DNA of 64,000 nt from Lachnospiraceae bacterium (GCA_910575475.1 CAJTGD010000002.1:186001-250000); one strand, 5' to 3'; shown: positions 25,331 to 34,999, numbered from the stretch's first letter. The notes: a model not told the origin generated them from the letters alone. Made by a program: numbers and translations.

Positions 25331-28108
25331 TTATACGGCAGCTGCAAACGTCCAGATCCCGCTCCCAAGCGTCATCCTGATCATGCCGTCATGCCATACT
25401 GCCCCATACGGCTGCATCCATTTCTTTAATTGCTTCTCATCCCCTTCAATGAATACGTCTGCTGTCGTATTGACCGGAACCGCAAAACAATACACAATCT
25501 CCTGCCCGTTCCTGTACCAGGCTGACCTTATCTTTCCATGGACGCATTCATATTCCGCACTGGCATAATCCAGGCTGTCATCTATTCTGGGCATCAGGGT
25601 GAACCGCTCAAAGCCCGCAGCTTTCTTCTGCGGCCTGATCCCTGCAATCCTGGAGAACAGGAAATCACACACCGCGCCGTAGCTGTAATGGTTAAACGAA
25701 CCCACACGATCCCGGTACCCATTCCACATTTCCGGTATCGTCGTGGCCCCGGCCTCCACATTGCAAAGCCACCCCGGTTCCTCCTTCTGCAAAAGAACAC
25801 GATAGGCCACATCCGTATACCCGTGATCCGACAATACGGCCAGAAGATATTTTGTGGAAAGGAAACCCGTATTCAGTTTATAAGCATTCTGAATGACCAG
25901 ATCTACCAGCCGCTTTACCACCTGCTTCTCTTTCGATTCTTCCACGAGATGAAATGCCAGAGCCCTCACATAAGGCGCCTGCTTTCCCTCCAGGATCATG
26001 CCGTCTTCGGAAATGAAATACCGATTAAAAACAGCCTTGATTTTCTCTGAAAGACTGCGATAATCATTGTAATCCTCCTTCCTGCCCAGAATTTCAGCCA
26101 TAGAAGCCAGTAGATATGACGAGTAATAAAAATACATGGTTGCCGTCAGATAATCCGGCCGCTCTTTCAGTTCGCAGATCTGATCCACGTCGCTGCCGAC
26201 TTCCAGCCATTCTCCCCAATGAAACCCGGTATCCCACACATATTCTGCATCTTCCGGCTTTTCATAATACGGCAGTTCCTGGAACAACGGATTCCGCTTC
26301 CGTGCCTGGGTGCGGATATAATCCACCCATTTTTTCGCGCTGGGATACTGGACCTCCAATATTTTCCTGTCTCCGTAATAAAGATACAGTACATAAGGTA
26401 CGATCACCGCCGCATCGCCCCAGCCTGCGGATCCGTCCCCCGGGCAGCCTTCCTTTGCATAGCCGGTAAGAAAATCCAGATTCCAGTTTTCAATCCCTTC
26501 CTTCCTGCATTTTTCTTTGATGCGCAGGTATTCCTCATAGTTGTGATAGCTGGAAGCAGCCGGGACGGTATTGGCCACCTTTCCATCTGAGAGCTGCTCT
26601 GCAGCCAGATCCTGCAGCCATTTTGCCAGAAACGGGTACACATCCATAAAGCTGCAGGCTGTCTCTATGTAAATCTGCACATCCCCTGTCCAGGGTGAAC
26701 GCTCTCTCTGGGGGCAGTCTGTAGGGACATCCAAGAAATTTCCTTTCTGGCTCCACAGGCTGTTCTTCACCAGCTGGCTGACCAAATGGTCGGAACAGGT
26801 AAACTTTCCGGTCACCTGCAGATCCGAGTACACGGCAACTGCGGAAAAATCACCTGGCTCAAGCTCCCAGTCCACACCTTCCAGCAAAACATACCGGAAT
26901 CCGAACACAGCGGATATCGGCTGATAAATTTCCTCATCCTCTCCAGCCTTGATATAGATCACTTTTTGGCAAAGTTCGCCCGGCTCAAGCATATAGAGGT
27001 TCTCCATCGTAAAGTTCCCCTGTTTATCCAGTGCCTCCCCATGGGTCAGCGAAATCCTGGTTCCTCTTCGTCCGCCTCTGAGCTTCATTTTTACATAGCC
27101 GGCAATGTTCTGTCCAAAATCAAGAACTGTATTTCCATCCGGGGTATGCAGAATTTCCAGATCAAACACTTCCTGCTCCCGCACCGGTACGCTTCGGGAA
27201 GCGATCAGCGCTTTCGTGATCTCACTGCCCTTTTCTATGCAGGCAGCCTCCTTCCATCCTTCTGCCGGGAAATCCGCCAGCTTCCAATTGTCCGGTTCTT
27301 TCCGCGCGTCAAATATTTCCCCCTGCTTAAGGTCGCACTGAAGAAGCCCTCCGGAGGAATACCGAAAGCTTTCATCTGTTGAGACAACTTCCGATGTTCC
27401 GTCAGAATATTCCAGCACAAGCATTCCTCCGAATGCCAGCCGATAGCCGAAATTGTTGGTCAGGCAGCCTCCGGTGGTCCCTCTCCACCAGCCGTCCGCA
27501 AGGATCACCGCCCAGCAGTTTTCCCCGTATCTCAGCAATGATGTAATGTCATATGCCTGATACTGCAGCCTCAATTCATATGATGTAAATCCCGGCTTGA
27601 ATACATCCCTGGTTCCCCTTTTTCCATTGATAAAAAATTCATAGAGTCCGTGGCTGCTCTGGTAAATACGTGCCCGCTTTAAAGAGTGCCTTACAAAAAA
27701 AGTCTTTCGGAGATAAAGCGCCGGCTGGAACTCATCCTTCAATACTGGCTCCCGGTCCGTGATCCATTCTGCCTTCCAGTCCTCAGCTGAAAGCAATCCC
27801 ATCTCGAACCAAGTCATCCCGCTCTCCAGAACGCAGTCTTCAAACTCCGAGAATGCTTTCCAATATACCCTCTGCCCAGATTGAAGCGGCACGCCCCCCC
27901 ATACAATGCCTGTGGTCTGCCTTCCCGGTACCCTGCCGGAATCCCATAAAAGCCTGCTGCCCTTATAGTCCGAGAAAGCCTTAACCCGGTAAGCTGCCTG
28001 AAGCCGATTTTTTTCATATCCCTGTATTTTCCATGAAAAACGCGGATTTACACTGTCCAGCCCTAATGGTTCCTGTAAGTGTTCCGTCCGCATATCATAG
28101 ATCCGCAT
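25331..28108 (-). CDS. Alpha-L-rhamnosidase (GH78)
   Basis: A 925-residue cytoplasmic enzyme. The order is an N-terminal Fn3/carbohydrate-binding region (LGLDSVNPRFSWKI, YWKAFSEFED), a beta-sandwich (FINGKRGTRDVFKPGFTSY, NCWAVILADGWWRG), an (alpha/alpha)6 barrel with the GH78 hallmark VPTDCPQRERSPWTGDVQIY, and a small C-terminal beta-domain. No signal peptide is seen. The start at 28108 was chosen because AAAGGAGG lies 9 nt upstream; an ATG at 28114 is too close. It is co-directional with the GPH symporter and divergent from the AraC regulator, so it probably works on imported rhamnosides. Confidence 0.9.
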   Translation of the reverse strand: MRIYDMRTEHLQEPLGLDSVNPRFSWKIQGYEKNRLQAAYRVKAFSDYKGSRLLWDSGRVPGRQTTGIVWGGVPLQSGQRVYWKAFSEFEDCVLESGMTWFEMGLLSAEDWKAEWITDREPVLKDEFQPALYLRKTFFVRHSLKRARIYQSSHGLYEFFINGKRGTRDVFKPGFTSYELRLQYQAYDITSLLRYGENCWAVILADGWWRGTTGGCLTNNFGYRLAFGGMLVLEYSDGTSEVVSTDESFRYSSGGLLQCDLKQGEIFDARKEPDNWKLADFPAEGWKEAACIEKGSEITKALIASRSVPVREQEVFDLEILHTPDGNTVLDFGQNIAGYVKMKLRGGRRGTRISLTHGEALDKQGNFTMENLYMLEPGELCQKVIYIKAGEDEEIYQPISAVFGFRYVLLEGVDWELEPGDFSAVAVYSDLQVTGKFTCSDHLVSQLVKNSLWSQKGNFLDVPTDCPQRERSPWTGDVQIYIETACSFMDVYPFLAKWLQDLAAEQLSDGKVANTVPAASSYHNYEEYLRIKEKCRKEGIENWNLDFLTGYAKEGCPGDGSAGWGDAAVIVPYVLYLYYGDRKILEVQYPSAKKWVDYIRTQARKRNPLFQELPYYEKPEDAEYVWDTGFHWGEWLEVGSDVDQICELKERPDYLTATMYFYYSSYLLASMAEILGRKEDYNDYRSLSEKIKAVFNRYFISEDGMILEGKQAPYVRALAFHLVEESKEKQVVKRLVDLVIQNAYKLNTGFLSTKYLLAVLSDHGYTDVAYRVLLQKEEPGWLCNVEAGATTIPEMWNGYRDRVGSFNHYSYGAVCDFLFSRIAGIRPQKKAAGFERFTLMPRIDDSLDYASAEYECVHGKIRSAWYRNGQEIVYCFAVPVNTTADVFIEGDEKQLKKWMQPYGAVWHDGMIRMTLGSGIWTFAAAV

Positions 28109-28275
28109 ATCCATTCTCCTCCTTTCACATATGCTTGATATAGAATATTTTATAGGGCGTATGGGAAGAAATATAGTAATAAATAAGACATGCACGGCAT
28201 GATTTCAGACACATTTCCGGAAGAACCCGTTTTTACGTGTGTTTTTCTTGACAAGTAATTTTCAATCCGATAGGA

Positions 28276-28330
28276 TATACCAAGGGCATCCCATTATGGC
28301 CATCCGGCCGTTTCACAAGGTATGATTTTG
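28276..28330. repeat. Intergenic repeat family A, copy 3
   Basis: This copy has the core ACCAAGGGCATCCCATTATG, then GCCATCCGGCCGTTTCACA and AGGTATG. It lies in the 275-bp divergent region between the GH78 and AraC genes, where promoters of both must also lie. Confidence 0.6.
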
Positions 28331-28383
28331 TTATTGGGATTGAAGGTTTTCATGGATTCCGGCATGAATATGAGGTAGAGAGA

Positions 28384-29460
28384 ATGGAACATTACAAGAT
28401 TTCACAGGATTTTGTATTCGGGGATGATGTCTATAAAAACGAATATTATATGAAAAAATATTATTTGAAAAATAGGAAGAAAAATCTGGATCACCCTATC
28501 CATGACTCCTCCCTGTTCCCCACAATGGAGTGCTCTATCAGGGACGAATATGGGCATACACTGTCCCTGCGCCTGCCCGGGATCACCAAAACCGGTATCT
28601 GCGATTTTTTATTTACAGATATGGATACCGATATATTTATCAATGTACATCATAATTATTTCCCGGCAGTTCTGCACAACCACACCTATTTTGAACTGAT
28701 CTATGTGCTGGACGGAGTCTGCGTCAATTATACGGAAGGACAGCCGCTGTCAATGAAATGTTCGGACCTTCTCATCCTGCCGCCCGGTACAGAGCATGCT
28801 ATCTCCTCTTTCGCAGACGGCAACCGGATCATCAATATCCTGATTCGCGCTTCTCTGTTTGAGAACATGTTCTTCAAACAGATCCCGGAATCGGACATGG
28901 TTTATACATTTTTCAGCAAGGTTTTAAACAGCAATGTCAAAAATTCGTTTCTCCTTTACCATACCCATGATGATATGGTCATAAAAAGCTGCATCCTAAA
29001 TCTGTTCAATGATCAGACACATTTTCATTATTATCTGGATTCATTGAAGATTTCTTATGTCTCGCTGATTTTTTCCAGGCTTTTAAATATGCATGAAGAC
29101 CATTATGAAATGTTCCATGCCGCCATGGAATCCGAGCACAACATCTCTATGCTGTTGCGGTATATGCAAAATAATTATGCCACCATTACTTTAAAGAAGA
29201 TGAGTGAATTTTTCGGATACAGTGAACGGCATTTGACCCGGATCCTATCTGCCTATACGGACGAAGGGTTCCAGAAGAACCTGCAGCATATCCGCGTACA
29301 GAAAGCAAAAGAATATCTGCGGTACAGCAGCCACAGCATTGAAAAGATCGCTTTGCTCGTGGGGTACCCGTCACCCTATAATTTTCGGGAGGTGTTCAAA
29401 AAAGAATGCGGGATCACACCGAGCGAATTTCGAAAGCAGCAGGGGCGGTCCGGCCTGTAA
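28384..29460 (+). CDS. AraC-family transcriptional regulator with cupin-like sensor
   Basis: A 358-residue regulator. Residues about 95-170 carry a cupin-like sugar-sensing fold (HNHTYFELIYVLDGVC, LLILPPGTEHAI). The C-terminal double helix-turn-helix lies at about 255-355 (ATITLKKMSEFFGYSERHLT and VGYPSPYNFREVFKKECGIT, then PSEFRK). The ribosome binding site is GAGGTAGAGAG. It is divergent from the GH78/GPH genes and is probably their regulator. Confidence 0.85.
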   Translation: MEHYKISQDFVFGDDVYKNEYYMKKYYLKNRKKNLDHPIHDSSLFPTMECSIRDEYGHTLSLRLPGITKTGICDFLFTDMDTDIFINVHHNYFPAVLHNHTYFELIYVLDGVCVNYTEGQPLSMKCSDLLILPPGTEHAISSFADGNRIINILIRASLFENMFFKQIPESDMVYTFFSKVLNSNVKNSFLLYHTHDDMVIKSCILNLFNDQTHFHYYLDSLKISYVSLIFSRLLNMHEDHYEMFHAAMESEHNISMLLRYMQNNYATITLKKMSEFFGYSERHLTRILSAYTDEGFQKNLQHIRVQKAKEYLRYSSHSIEKIALLVGYPSPYNFREVFKKECGITPSEFRKQQGRSGL

Positions 29461-29533
29461 GCGTGCAGTAAAATGCATGTCCCAAACGCGCAAAGAAATC
29501 GAGCTGGGAGAGTTTTTCTAAGAGGTGAACATA

Positions 29534-30049
29534 ATGAATAAAAAACAATTTATGGATCTTCCTGATGGGATAAAAGAAGAATGGTGGGGGTTCCACTGGC
29601 TGGAACATGTGACCGCAATCCCCGCGCCGCTTGCGCTTGTTACAGGCTATAAAGAAAACGGTCTGGCAAACGGAACGATGCAGTCGTGGTTCTGCTTTTC
29701 CAGCGTGAAGCATTTCTACTGTATTTTCGGGAGCGTAAATAAATATACCCATATGTACGAGATTGCTTCCGGGAAAAGGCAGCTGGTGATCAATTTTCCG
29801 GACAGGGCATGCCTTGAGAACTGCATGGCTACCGTAAAAAATAACAGCTATGAGATTGACGAGCTTTCAGCTTCAGGTCTGCATTATCATGACGGCAGCA
29901 ACGTAAAAGCGCCCGTTGTTGAGGAATGCTTTCTGAATCTTGAATGCGAAGTGGAATGGGAAAAAGAACTCTTTGAGGGAAGCGATCATGTGGCATTGTG
30001 TGTCCGGATCGTATGGGAATCCTTACGGTTAGGGATCAGCAATTATTAA
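29534..30049 (+). pseudogene. Flavin reductase-like split-barrel protein, C-terminus lost
   Basis: A 171-residue protein of the flavin-reductase-like FMN-binding split-barrel family (MNKKQFMDLPDGIKEEWW, LEHVTAIPAPLALVTGYKEN, NFPDRACLENCMATVKNN, ECFLNLECEVEWEKELFEGS). Family similarity runs to about DHVALCVRIV, and the last 11 codons fall inside an inverted repeat (30016-30073). Relatives extend some 20-40 residues further, so the true end seems replaced. The start at 29534 follows AGAGGTG. The protein may still fold; whether it is active is unknown. Confidence 0.6.
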
Positions 30050-30076
30050 AAATTGCTCTGCAGTAAGGATTCCTTT
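30016..30076 (+). terminator. Terminator-like hairpin overlapping the flavin reductase end
   Basis: The stem GGAATCCTTAC/GTAAGGATTCC (30016-30026 with 30063-30073) has an inner arm AGCAATT/AATTGCT and is followed by TTTAT. Confidence 0.55.
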
Positions 30077-30084
30077 ATGCTTGA

Positions 30085-31179
30085 TCAGCGATTATTTTCG
30101 ATCATAAAATACAGAAGCTCTTCCGATACGATATCTCCATTCAGATCGAGAAGTCCAAAATCCAGGGCCTTGTAGTTCCATAATGCATGGCCTATCTGGT
30201 TCGCGTCCAGAATAGAAAGCAGATCCTGGATCCATTTGACGGCTTCCGCTGGAGGAGCCAAGTCTATAACGCCGTATTCTCCGCAGTAAAGAGAACATCC
30301 GGAATATCTGACGAAATCAATGGCATTTTTTAAGAGCTTTTCCATAAGCTTTCTGTCATGAGTGCTTTCCTCCGCAGTAAGCTGATATTTCATGAGATAT
30401 TCCGGGTGAGATTTCAGGTATGTGCGGAAGCCGGAAATATCACCGGGGTAGGTGACTGTCTGGTCATAGTCTTTCATTTCCTCAGAAAAATGCGCTTTCT
30501 GGTGGGTAAATACCTGCGGCTCATAATAGTGAAAATTATAAAATACCGCCGGGTCGTTGATGAGATCAAGCTGGTTTAAGTAAGCCACAGAATTCTGGCA
30601 GTTGCTTCCGACCAGGATCATGCGGGTGCTGTCGATTTCCCGGATCGCTTTGACTGCCGACTTGTATAATCGGTTCCAAAGATAGTGGGAGGCGTCAGAA
30701 ACTTCATTCAGCAGTTCAAAGGCAATTACGATCCCGCCTTTGCTGTCGTTCTTATTTCCATGTGCTTTCAACTGTTCCGACAATGCCGACCAGGCCGCAA
30801 GAAAATGCTCCTGCAGCGGATGTTCTGTCAAAAGCGGCATGGGGGTGTCCATGGCTCCGTAGACATTTCCCCGGAAATCGTGGAGGTCCAGGATCATATT
30901 CAGATGATGCGTCTGACACCAGCCGATGCATTTTTTAATAGATGCAAGCGGGCTTTCATTCAGTTTCCGTGCGGTCTCGTCATAGAGCAGATATCCGTTT
31001 ACAGGCAGTCTGATATGGTCGAATCCCCATGCGGCGATCTGCCGGATATCCTTTTCCGTGATGAAGGAATCAAAATGTGATTTTAAGCTTGCGTCTGTCA
31101 AAGGCTGGCCTGCAGGAACTTCGTACTGCGACAGCCAGCCGCCTAAGTTGATGCCATTGTGAAATGTTTGAAATGCCAT
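30085..31179 (-). CDS. GH5-family glycoside hydrolase, intracellular
   Basis: A 364-residue single-domain GH5-like (beta/alpha)8 enzyme. Visible motifs are GINLGGWLSQYE, WGFDHIRLPVNGYLLYD, LDLHDFRGN, the acid/base Glu159 in AFELLNEV, HYYEPQVFTHQ, and the nucleophile Glu301 in LYCGEYGV. The lack of a signal peptide points to hydrolysis of imported oligosaccharides; beta-glucosidase, exo-glucanase and related activities all occur in this family. The start at 31179 follows AAAGGAGAA and is preferred to a longer frame that starts inside a repeat. Confidence 0.85.
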   Translation of the reverse strand: MAFQTFHNGINLGGWLSQYEVPAGQPLTDASLKSHFDSFITEKDIRQIAAWGFDHIRLPVNGYLLYDETARKLNESPLASIKKCIGWCQTHHLNMILDLHDFRGNVYGAMDTPMPLLTEHPLQEHFLAAWSALSEQLKAHGNKNDSKGGIVIAFELLNEVSDASHYLWNRLYKSAVKAIREIDSTRMILVGSNCQNSVAYLNQLDLINDPAVFYNFHYYEPQVFTHQKAHFSEEMKDYDQTVTYPGDISGFRTYLKSHPEYLMKYQLTAEESTHDRKLMEKLLKNAIDFVRYSGCSLYCGEYGVIDLAPPAEAVKWIQDLLSILDANQIGHALWNYKALDFGLLDLNGDIVSEELLYFMIENNR

Positions 31180-31790
31180 GATCAAATTCTCCTTTAAATG
31201 TATAACCTTGCAAAATGGCCGAATGGCCATAGTATGGGGATTCTGTAACATGTTAATGCAGCCATGTGAAAAAAGCAATCGTAATTATCAGACAATACAT
31301 ATTGTAAAAATCAGACATTGATTCTTCCGCAATGGCTTCATTTTTTAGGGTAAATTACACGGCAGAAACAAAAGGCAGATTTGTCGCTGAACAAATGGGC
31401 ATAAAGATAATGGGAACGATCGGCTTATTATGTTTACCAAGCTGGCTTCAGGGCTGCAGTCTAATTATTAAAAATAGTTTAATTACATGATGTCAGATAT
31501 CGTTTTCTGAGTGAATTTTACTTTCCTGAACGGATATTTCATGTTATGATTGTCTTATTCCAAAGGGAATGATAAGCAGCAGACTCGTTTATTTCCTGTC
31601 AGCTATTTTTCATGCATGGTACATGATCGGCTGAGATGCTGCCGTAAAGTACTCATAGTAAAAGATTCTTCCAGATCCTGACATCATGAATTGTACAGAT
31701 GTACAGGCAGGCATTCCATTTTCTAATGAAAATCGTAGGATATCATTGTGCGTGCTGCCCGAAAAGCTTTGCAGGAGAGAGGAGAATCGA
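31180..31790. other. Long non-coding gap
   Basis: 611 bp without a convincing gene. Positions 31205-31270 hold a degenerate relative of repeat family A (CAAAATGGCCGAATGGCCAT and CAGCCATGTGAAAA). The rest is AT-rich, with no clear structure. Promoters for the GH5 gene and the Rpn pseudogene should lie here, but none is convincing. Confidence 0.4.
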
Positions 31791-32712
31791 ATGAACGAAA
31801 CAACCAAAACAATCAAAACGCCGCAGGATGAAATCCAAAAAACAGAAAAGTCCCGGAGTAAAATTCAAACAACTCGAAAGGTACAGGGTGAGATCCAGAC
31901 AACCCAAAAGGCACAGAGCGAAAATAACCAAAATCAGACAGCAAAGGATGATTTCATCATGCGCCCGACGGTAGACGTATGCTTTGCCGGTCTGATGGAG
32001 AATCCGAAGGTACGAAAGGGATTCTGCGCGGCGATCCTGCGGATCTCCCCCGAATCGATCCGGGACACGGAGCTGCTGCAGACCCATCTGCAACGGGACT
32101 ATGCGGATGAGAAGCTGGGGATTTTAGACGTGCGGGTTCGTCTGCTGGACGGCCTTCAGATCAATATGGAAATGCATCCATGTGAGCATATTGGATTTTA
32201 TTCATTTCCCGGAGGATACGGAATGCTATCGGACGATCGGGCTTCTGAATAAAAAGACGAATGCGGTCTACAGTGACAAGCTGGAGTTACAGATCCTGGA
32301 ATTAAAGAAGCTGCCGGGAGAGGTTCGGACAGGAGACGATATCATCAACTGGATGCGTTTTTTCAACGGAAAGAGCAAGGAGGAATTTGAACGTATGGCA
32401 AAGACGAGCGAATATCTGGGGGAGGCGTATGAAGCGCTGCAGAAGCTGAGTGCGGATGACCAAAAACGCCTGGAGTATGAAGCAAGGGAGAAAGCACTGA
32501 AGGACTATAATACACAGATCGGAAGTGCTGAGAGACGTGGAGAAAAACGCGGAGAAAAACGCGGAGAAAAACGTGGGGAAAAACGTGGCATAAAAAAGGG
32601 AATCCATTTGACAAAGCGGGTGCTCAGCCTACAGGCCCAGGGTAAATCAGAGCAGGAGATCATAGCTGAATGCGGGATTACAGCAGAGGAAGTCAGAGAG
32701 ATTCTGGCGTAG
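31791..32712 (+). pseudogene. Rpn-family PD-(D/E)XK gene broken by an internal deletion and frameshift
   Basis: The 5' frame starts MNETTKTIKTPQDEIQKTEK and carries RPTVDVCFAGLMENPKVRKG and ILDVRVRLLDGLQINMEM, typical of Rpn-family putative transposases/nucleases. At about 32175 the similarity jumps to a different frame, which continues HVSILDFIHFPEDTECYRTI, LELQILELKKLP, ending in an AEEVREILA helix. The missing piece is the segment that normally follows the INMEMQ motif (roughly 40 residues), so this is a deletion whose length is not a multiple of three. A 30-nt repeat (31827-31916) encodes the N-terminal tail, and GEKR units (around 32536-32590) form a basic linker. Confidence 0.7.
31827..31916 (+). 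repeat. 30-nt tandem repeat (3 units) in the Rpn pseudogene
   Basis: Units 31827-31856, 31857-31886 and 31887-31916 encode ten-residue Lys/Gln/Thr-rich repeats of the type EIQTTQKAQS. A separate 12-nt repeat encoding GEKR (about five units) lies near 32536-32590. Confidence 0.65.
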
Positions 32713-32772
32713 ACAGGGAAGCGCTTTAAATGAATGTGGGATTACGGTAGGGGAGAGCAGGGAAGCCATTCG

Positions 32773-32835
32773 ACCATTTCACAGGGTATCCCCAAGGGCA
32801 TTCCATTATGGCCATGGGGATACCCTGTGAAATGT
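32773..32835. repeat. Intergenic repeat family A, copy 4, perfect hairpin
   Basis: CATTTCACAGGGTATCCCC pairs perfectly with GGGGATACCCTGTGAAATG (19 bp) around the core AAGGGCATTCCATTATGGCC. It lies between the ends of the convergent Rpn pseudogene and ABC permease genes and could act as a bidirectional terminator. Confidence 0.75.
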
Positions 32836-32862
32836 TAAAACAGCCACGTGAAAAATGTAGAT

Positions 32863-33381
32863 CTACCCGACTCCCAGCATCATTTCCAGCCCAGCCGCCG
32901 CCAGATACCCTGCTGCCGAGGAATTGCCCCGCACCGCCGTCAAAAATCCAATCCCGCCCACCGCAATTTCTTTCAGAACCGTCTCAAAAACGTATTCCAC
33001 ATACGGAAATGTACATCCATTCATTTTCATGATTCCCGCAAATACTGCCGTAAGAACCGCGAGCAGCACCAGCGCCTCCGCAAACCGCAGAAGAAGGATC
33101 GTATGCCCCGTTATCTTTCTTGTGAACGCGGCATCCCGGATGGCCCGGGGCTGCTCGGGCGCGCGTAAGGGGACGAGCAGCAGGATTCCGATGAGCGACA
33201 CCGACTGCTCCAGGCACTCGGCGGAGCGGGCCGCGTCCAGATTTTCAATCCCCCGCAGGACAGGGACGAACAGCAGGTACAGGATGGCAAGCAGCAGGTG
33301 ATTCCTTATGGACAGATGAAAATTGATTTTCAAAATGCGCCAGATCATGCGGCACTTACGCTCATAAATGATTTTCTTCAT
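32863..33381 (-). CDS. Small ABC-2-like membrane subunit of an exporter
   Basis: A 172-residue membrane protein starting MKKIIYERKCRMIWRILKIN, with about four hydrophobic segments. It is the last gene of the operon with the larger permease and ATPase. The start at 33381 follows AAGGAG, which is part of the adjoining 21-nt repeat; a TTG at 33474 in the repeat could add 31 residues. The frame ends MMLGVG close to repeat family A, so the C-terminus may be truncated. Its role is inferred from context: a second transmembrane component of the exporter. Confidence 0.6.
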   Translation of the reverse strand: MKKIIYERKCRMIWRILKINFHLSIRNHLLLAILYLLFVPVLRGIENLDAARSAECLEQSVSLIGILLLVPLRAPEQPRAIRDAAFTRKITGHTILLLRFAEALVLLAVLTAVFAGIMKMNGCTFPYVEYVFETVLKEIAVGGIGFLTAVRGNSSAAGYLAAAGLEMMLGVG

Positions 33382-33390
33382 TGATCTTTT

Positions 33391-33537
33391 CTCCTTCTGC
33401 CGCGGCCGGGAATCGCCTTCTGCCGTAGTCGAATCTCTTTCTGCCACAACCGAATCTCCTTCTGCCGCGGCCAAATCTCCTTATGTCTCAGCCGAATCTC
33501 CTTCTGCCGCAGCCGAATCTCCGGCTGTCCGGCCGGG
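33391..33537 (-). repeat. 21-nt tandem repeat (7 units) joining two ABC permease genes
   Basis: Seven consecutive 21-nt units run from 33391, each resembling, on the coding strand, TCGGCTGCGGCAGAAGGAGAT. The array covers the last codons of the upstream permease gene, its stop, and the leader of the downstream one. Most units contain AAGGAGA, so the array carries several Shine-Dalgarno-like sites. In frame it reads as a seven-residue (EGDSAAA-like) or Arg/Phe/Gly-rich peptide. Confidence 0.85.
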
Positions 33538-34999
33538 AGCCGTCTGCGATTCGTTTTTTCTGCAGGATCAGAACCGACAGGAAAAGAAATACCGCGCTAA
33601 TCCCCGTCACCGCCAGCCGATTCCTGCAGATTGCAGAAGCATTTTTCCGGATCATTTCATATCCGCGCAGCGTATTATGCCGTATCATCAGGGTTGTGAG
33701 CTTCGTATCTCCGGACAGCCCGGTCACACCCTTCTCCACCGTCCACCACAAAAACTGCACCAAAACCGCAATCGGCGTATCGGTCAGTATTGTAAAAAAT
33801 GTCCCGGCCGCAGCCGCAGCCATTGCCGTCGGCAGGAGCCACCAGAGAATATATTTGATGTAGGCAAGACCGTCGATCGAAATTCCGTGCCGGTTTCCGA
33901 ATGAGGCCAGCGGAAGCAGCGATTCCAGGGACAGCAGGAGCACAGGAAGCATCGTCATGGAAACACACGCCAGATACCGGGTGAGCACCAGCCTTCGGGA
34001 GGAAATCCTGCGGGAAAAGATCAGTTCCGACGTATGCTCCAGACGGTCCTGCAGCCACAGGAATACTGCGGTAAATACCGGGTAAAATCCCAGCGCCAGC
34101 CCCATATAATCGCAGTAAAGCCTGGCAAATCCGCCTGTCACCCGGTCCTTTTCGACAGTCTGTTCATATTCTGCGGCCGCATCCTCAAAATCCATGCCGT
34201 CCATACTAAAATACTGCTCCAGGATATCTATGGAATAATAGTATCCGCCCTTTGTCAGCTCTTTGGTTTCCGCCAGCAGTTCCAGGAACCGCTCATAGGA
34301 AACCTGGGAGATGAAATGTTTTGTGTGGTCCATGATCTCCCGGCTGTCAGCTGCGGGATCTCCGCTGTTTGTCTCAGGATTGCTGCTCTCTGTCTGGAAA
34401 TTTCCTCCGTTCGTCTCAAACTCCTCCTCGCCGCCCCCGTCCTCCTTCCCGCGCCTGATCGTAATATTTCCGTTGCTGTCCTTTTCATATCCACCGGGAT
34501 GGATGATGGTTCCGTTTACAGCCGGAAAATAATCCTCCGGAAGATCTCTCAGCTGTGCCTCCGTCAGCCCCGTGATCTCGCACAGGATTTCCAGTATCCT
34601 GCCCTGCTCCTCCTCATCTAAAGAAACCGCCCTGTAATATCCAAGCGGATATGTAGTGTAGGAATTATTCCGATATTCCCGCAGCAGCGTGTCCGCCATA
34701 CCGCACATGATCTTTTCCGGATCTTCCACGGATTTTGTGCCGAAAAATACGTCCGCTTCGGATGGCTCTGCCAGCAGCGAACGGTCAAATCCGCCTGCAG
34801 TGGAAGCCCCACCTTCTGCCCGGCTGATCTCCTCTGCCGTCACTCCCTGAAAATTTCTATGCCAGCTTAAGATCAAAAGCGCAAGGAACAGAAGGTAAAT
34901 CAGGCTGCATGCGGTCCGGCGGCATTCCTTCCGGTATAGTCCAAACGCCCCATATGGCTTGAAATGAAATCCGCGGGTACACAGGTGGAAATTTTTCAT
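33488..34999 (-). CDS. ABC exporter permease (ABC-2-like) with large extracytoplasmic loop
   Basis: A 503-residue membrane protein. One N-terminal helix lies at about residues 30-50 and is followed by a roughly 250-residue polar loop. The C-terminal half has about five to six helices (LALGFYPVFTAVFLWLQ, ISSRRLVLTRYLACVSMTML, WWLLPTAMAAAAAGTFFTIL). The loop contains an Asn/Glu/Ser-rich insertion (EEEFETNGGNFQTESSNPET). The start at 34999 overlaps the ATPase stop (ATGA) and follows GGGAGG. The C-terminal tail is encoded by the 21-nt repeat array. It is probably the transmembrane partner of the upstream ATPase. Confidence 0.75.
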   Translation of the reverse strand: MKNFHLCTRGFHFKPYGAFGLYRKECRRTACSLIYLLFLALLILSWHRNFQGVTAEEISRAEGGASTAGGFDRSLLAEPSEADVFFGTKSVEDPEKIMCGMADTLLREYRNNSYTTYPLGYYRAVSLDEEEQGRILEILCEITGLTEAQLRDLPEDYFPAVNGTIIHPGGYEKDSNGNITIRRGKEDGGGEEEFETNGGNFQTESSNPETNSGDPAADSREIMDHTKHFISQVSYERFLELLAETKELTKGGYYYSIDILEQYFSMDGMDFEDAAAEYEQTVEKDRVTGGFARLYCDYMGLALGFYPVFTAVFLWLQDRLEHTSELIFSRRISSRRLVLTRYLACVSMTMLPVLLLSLESLLPLASFGNRHGISIDGLAYIKYILWWLLPTAMAAAAAGTFFTILTDTPIAVLVQFLWWTVEKGVTGLSGDTKLTTLMIRHNTLRGYEMIRKNASAICRNRLAVTGISAVFLFLSVLILQKKRIADGSRPDSRRFGCGRRRFG

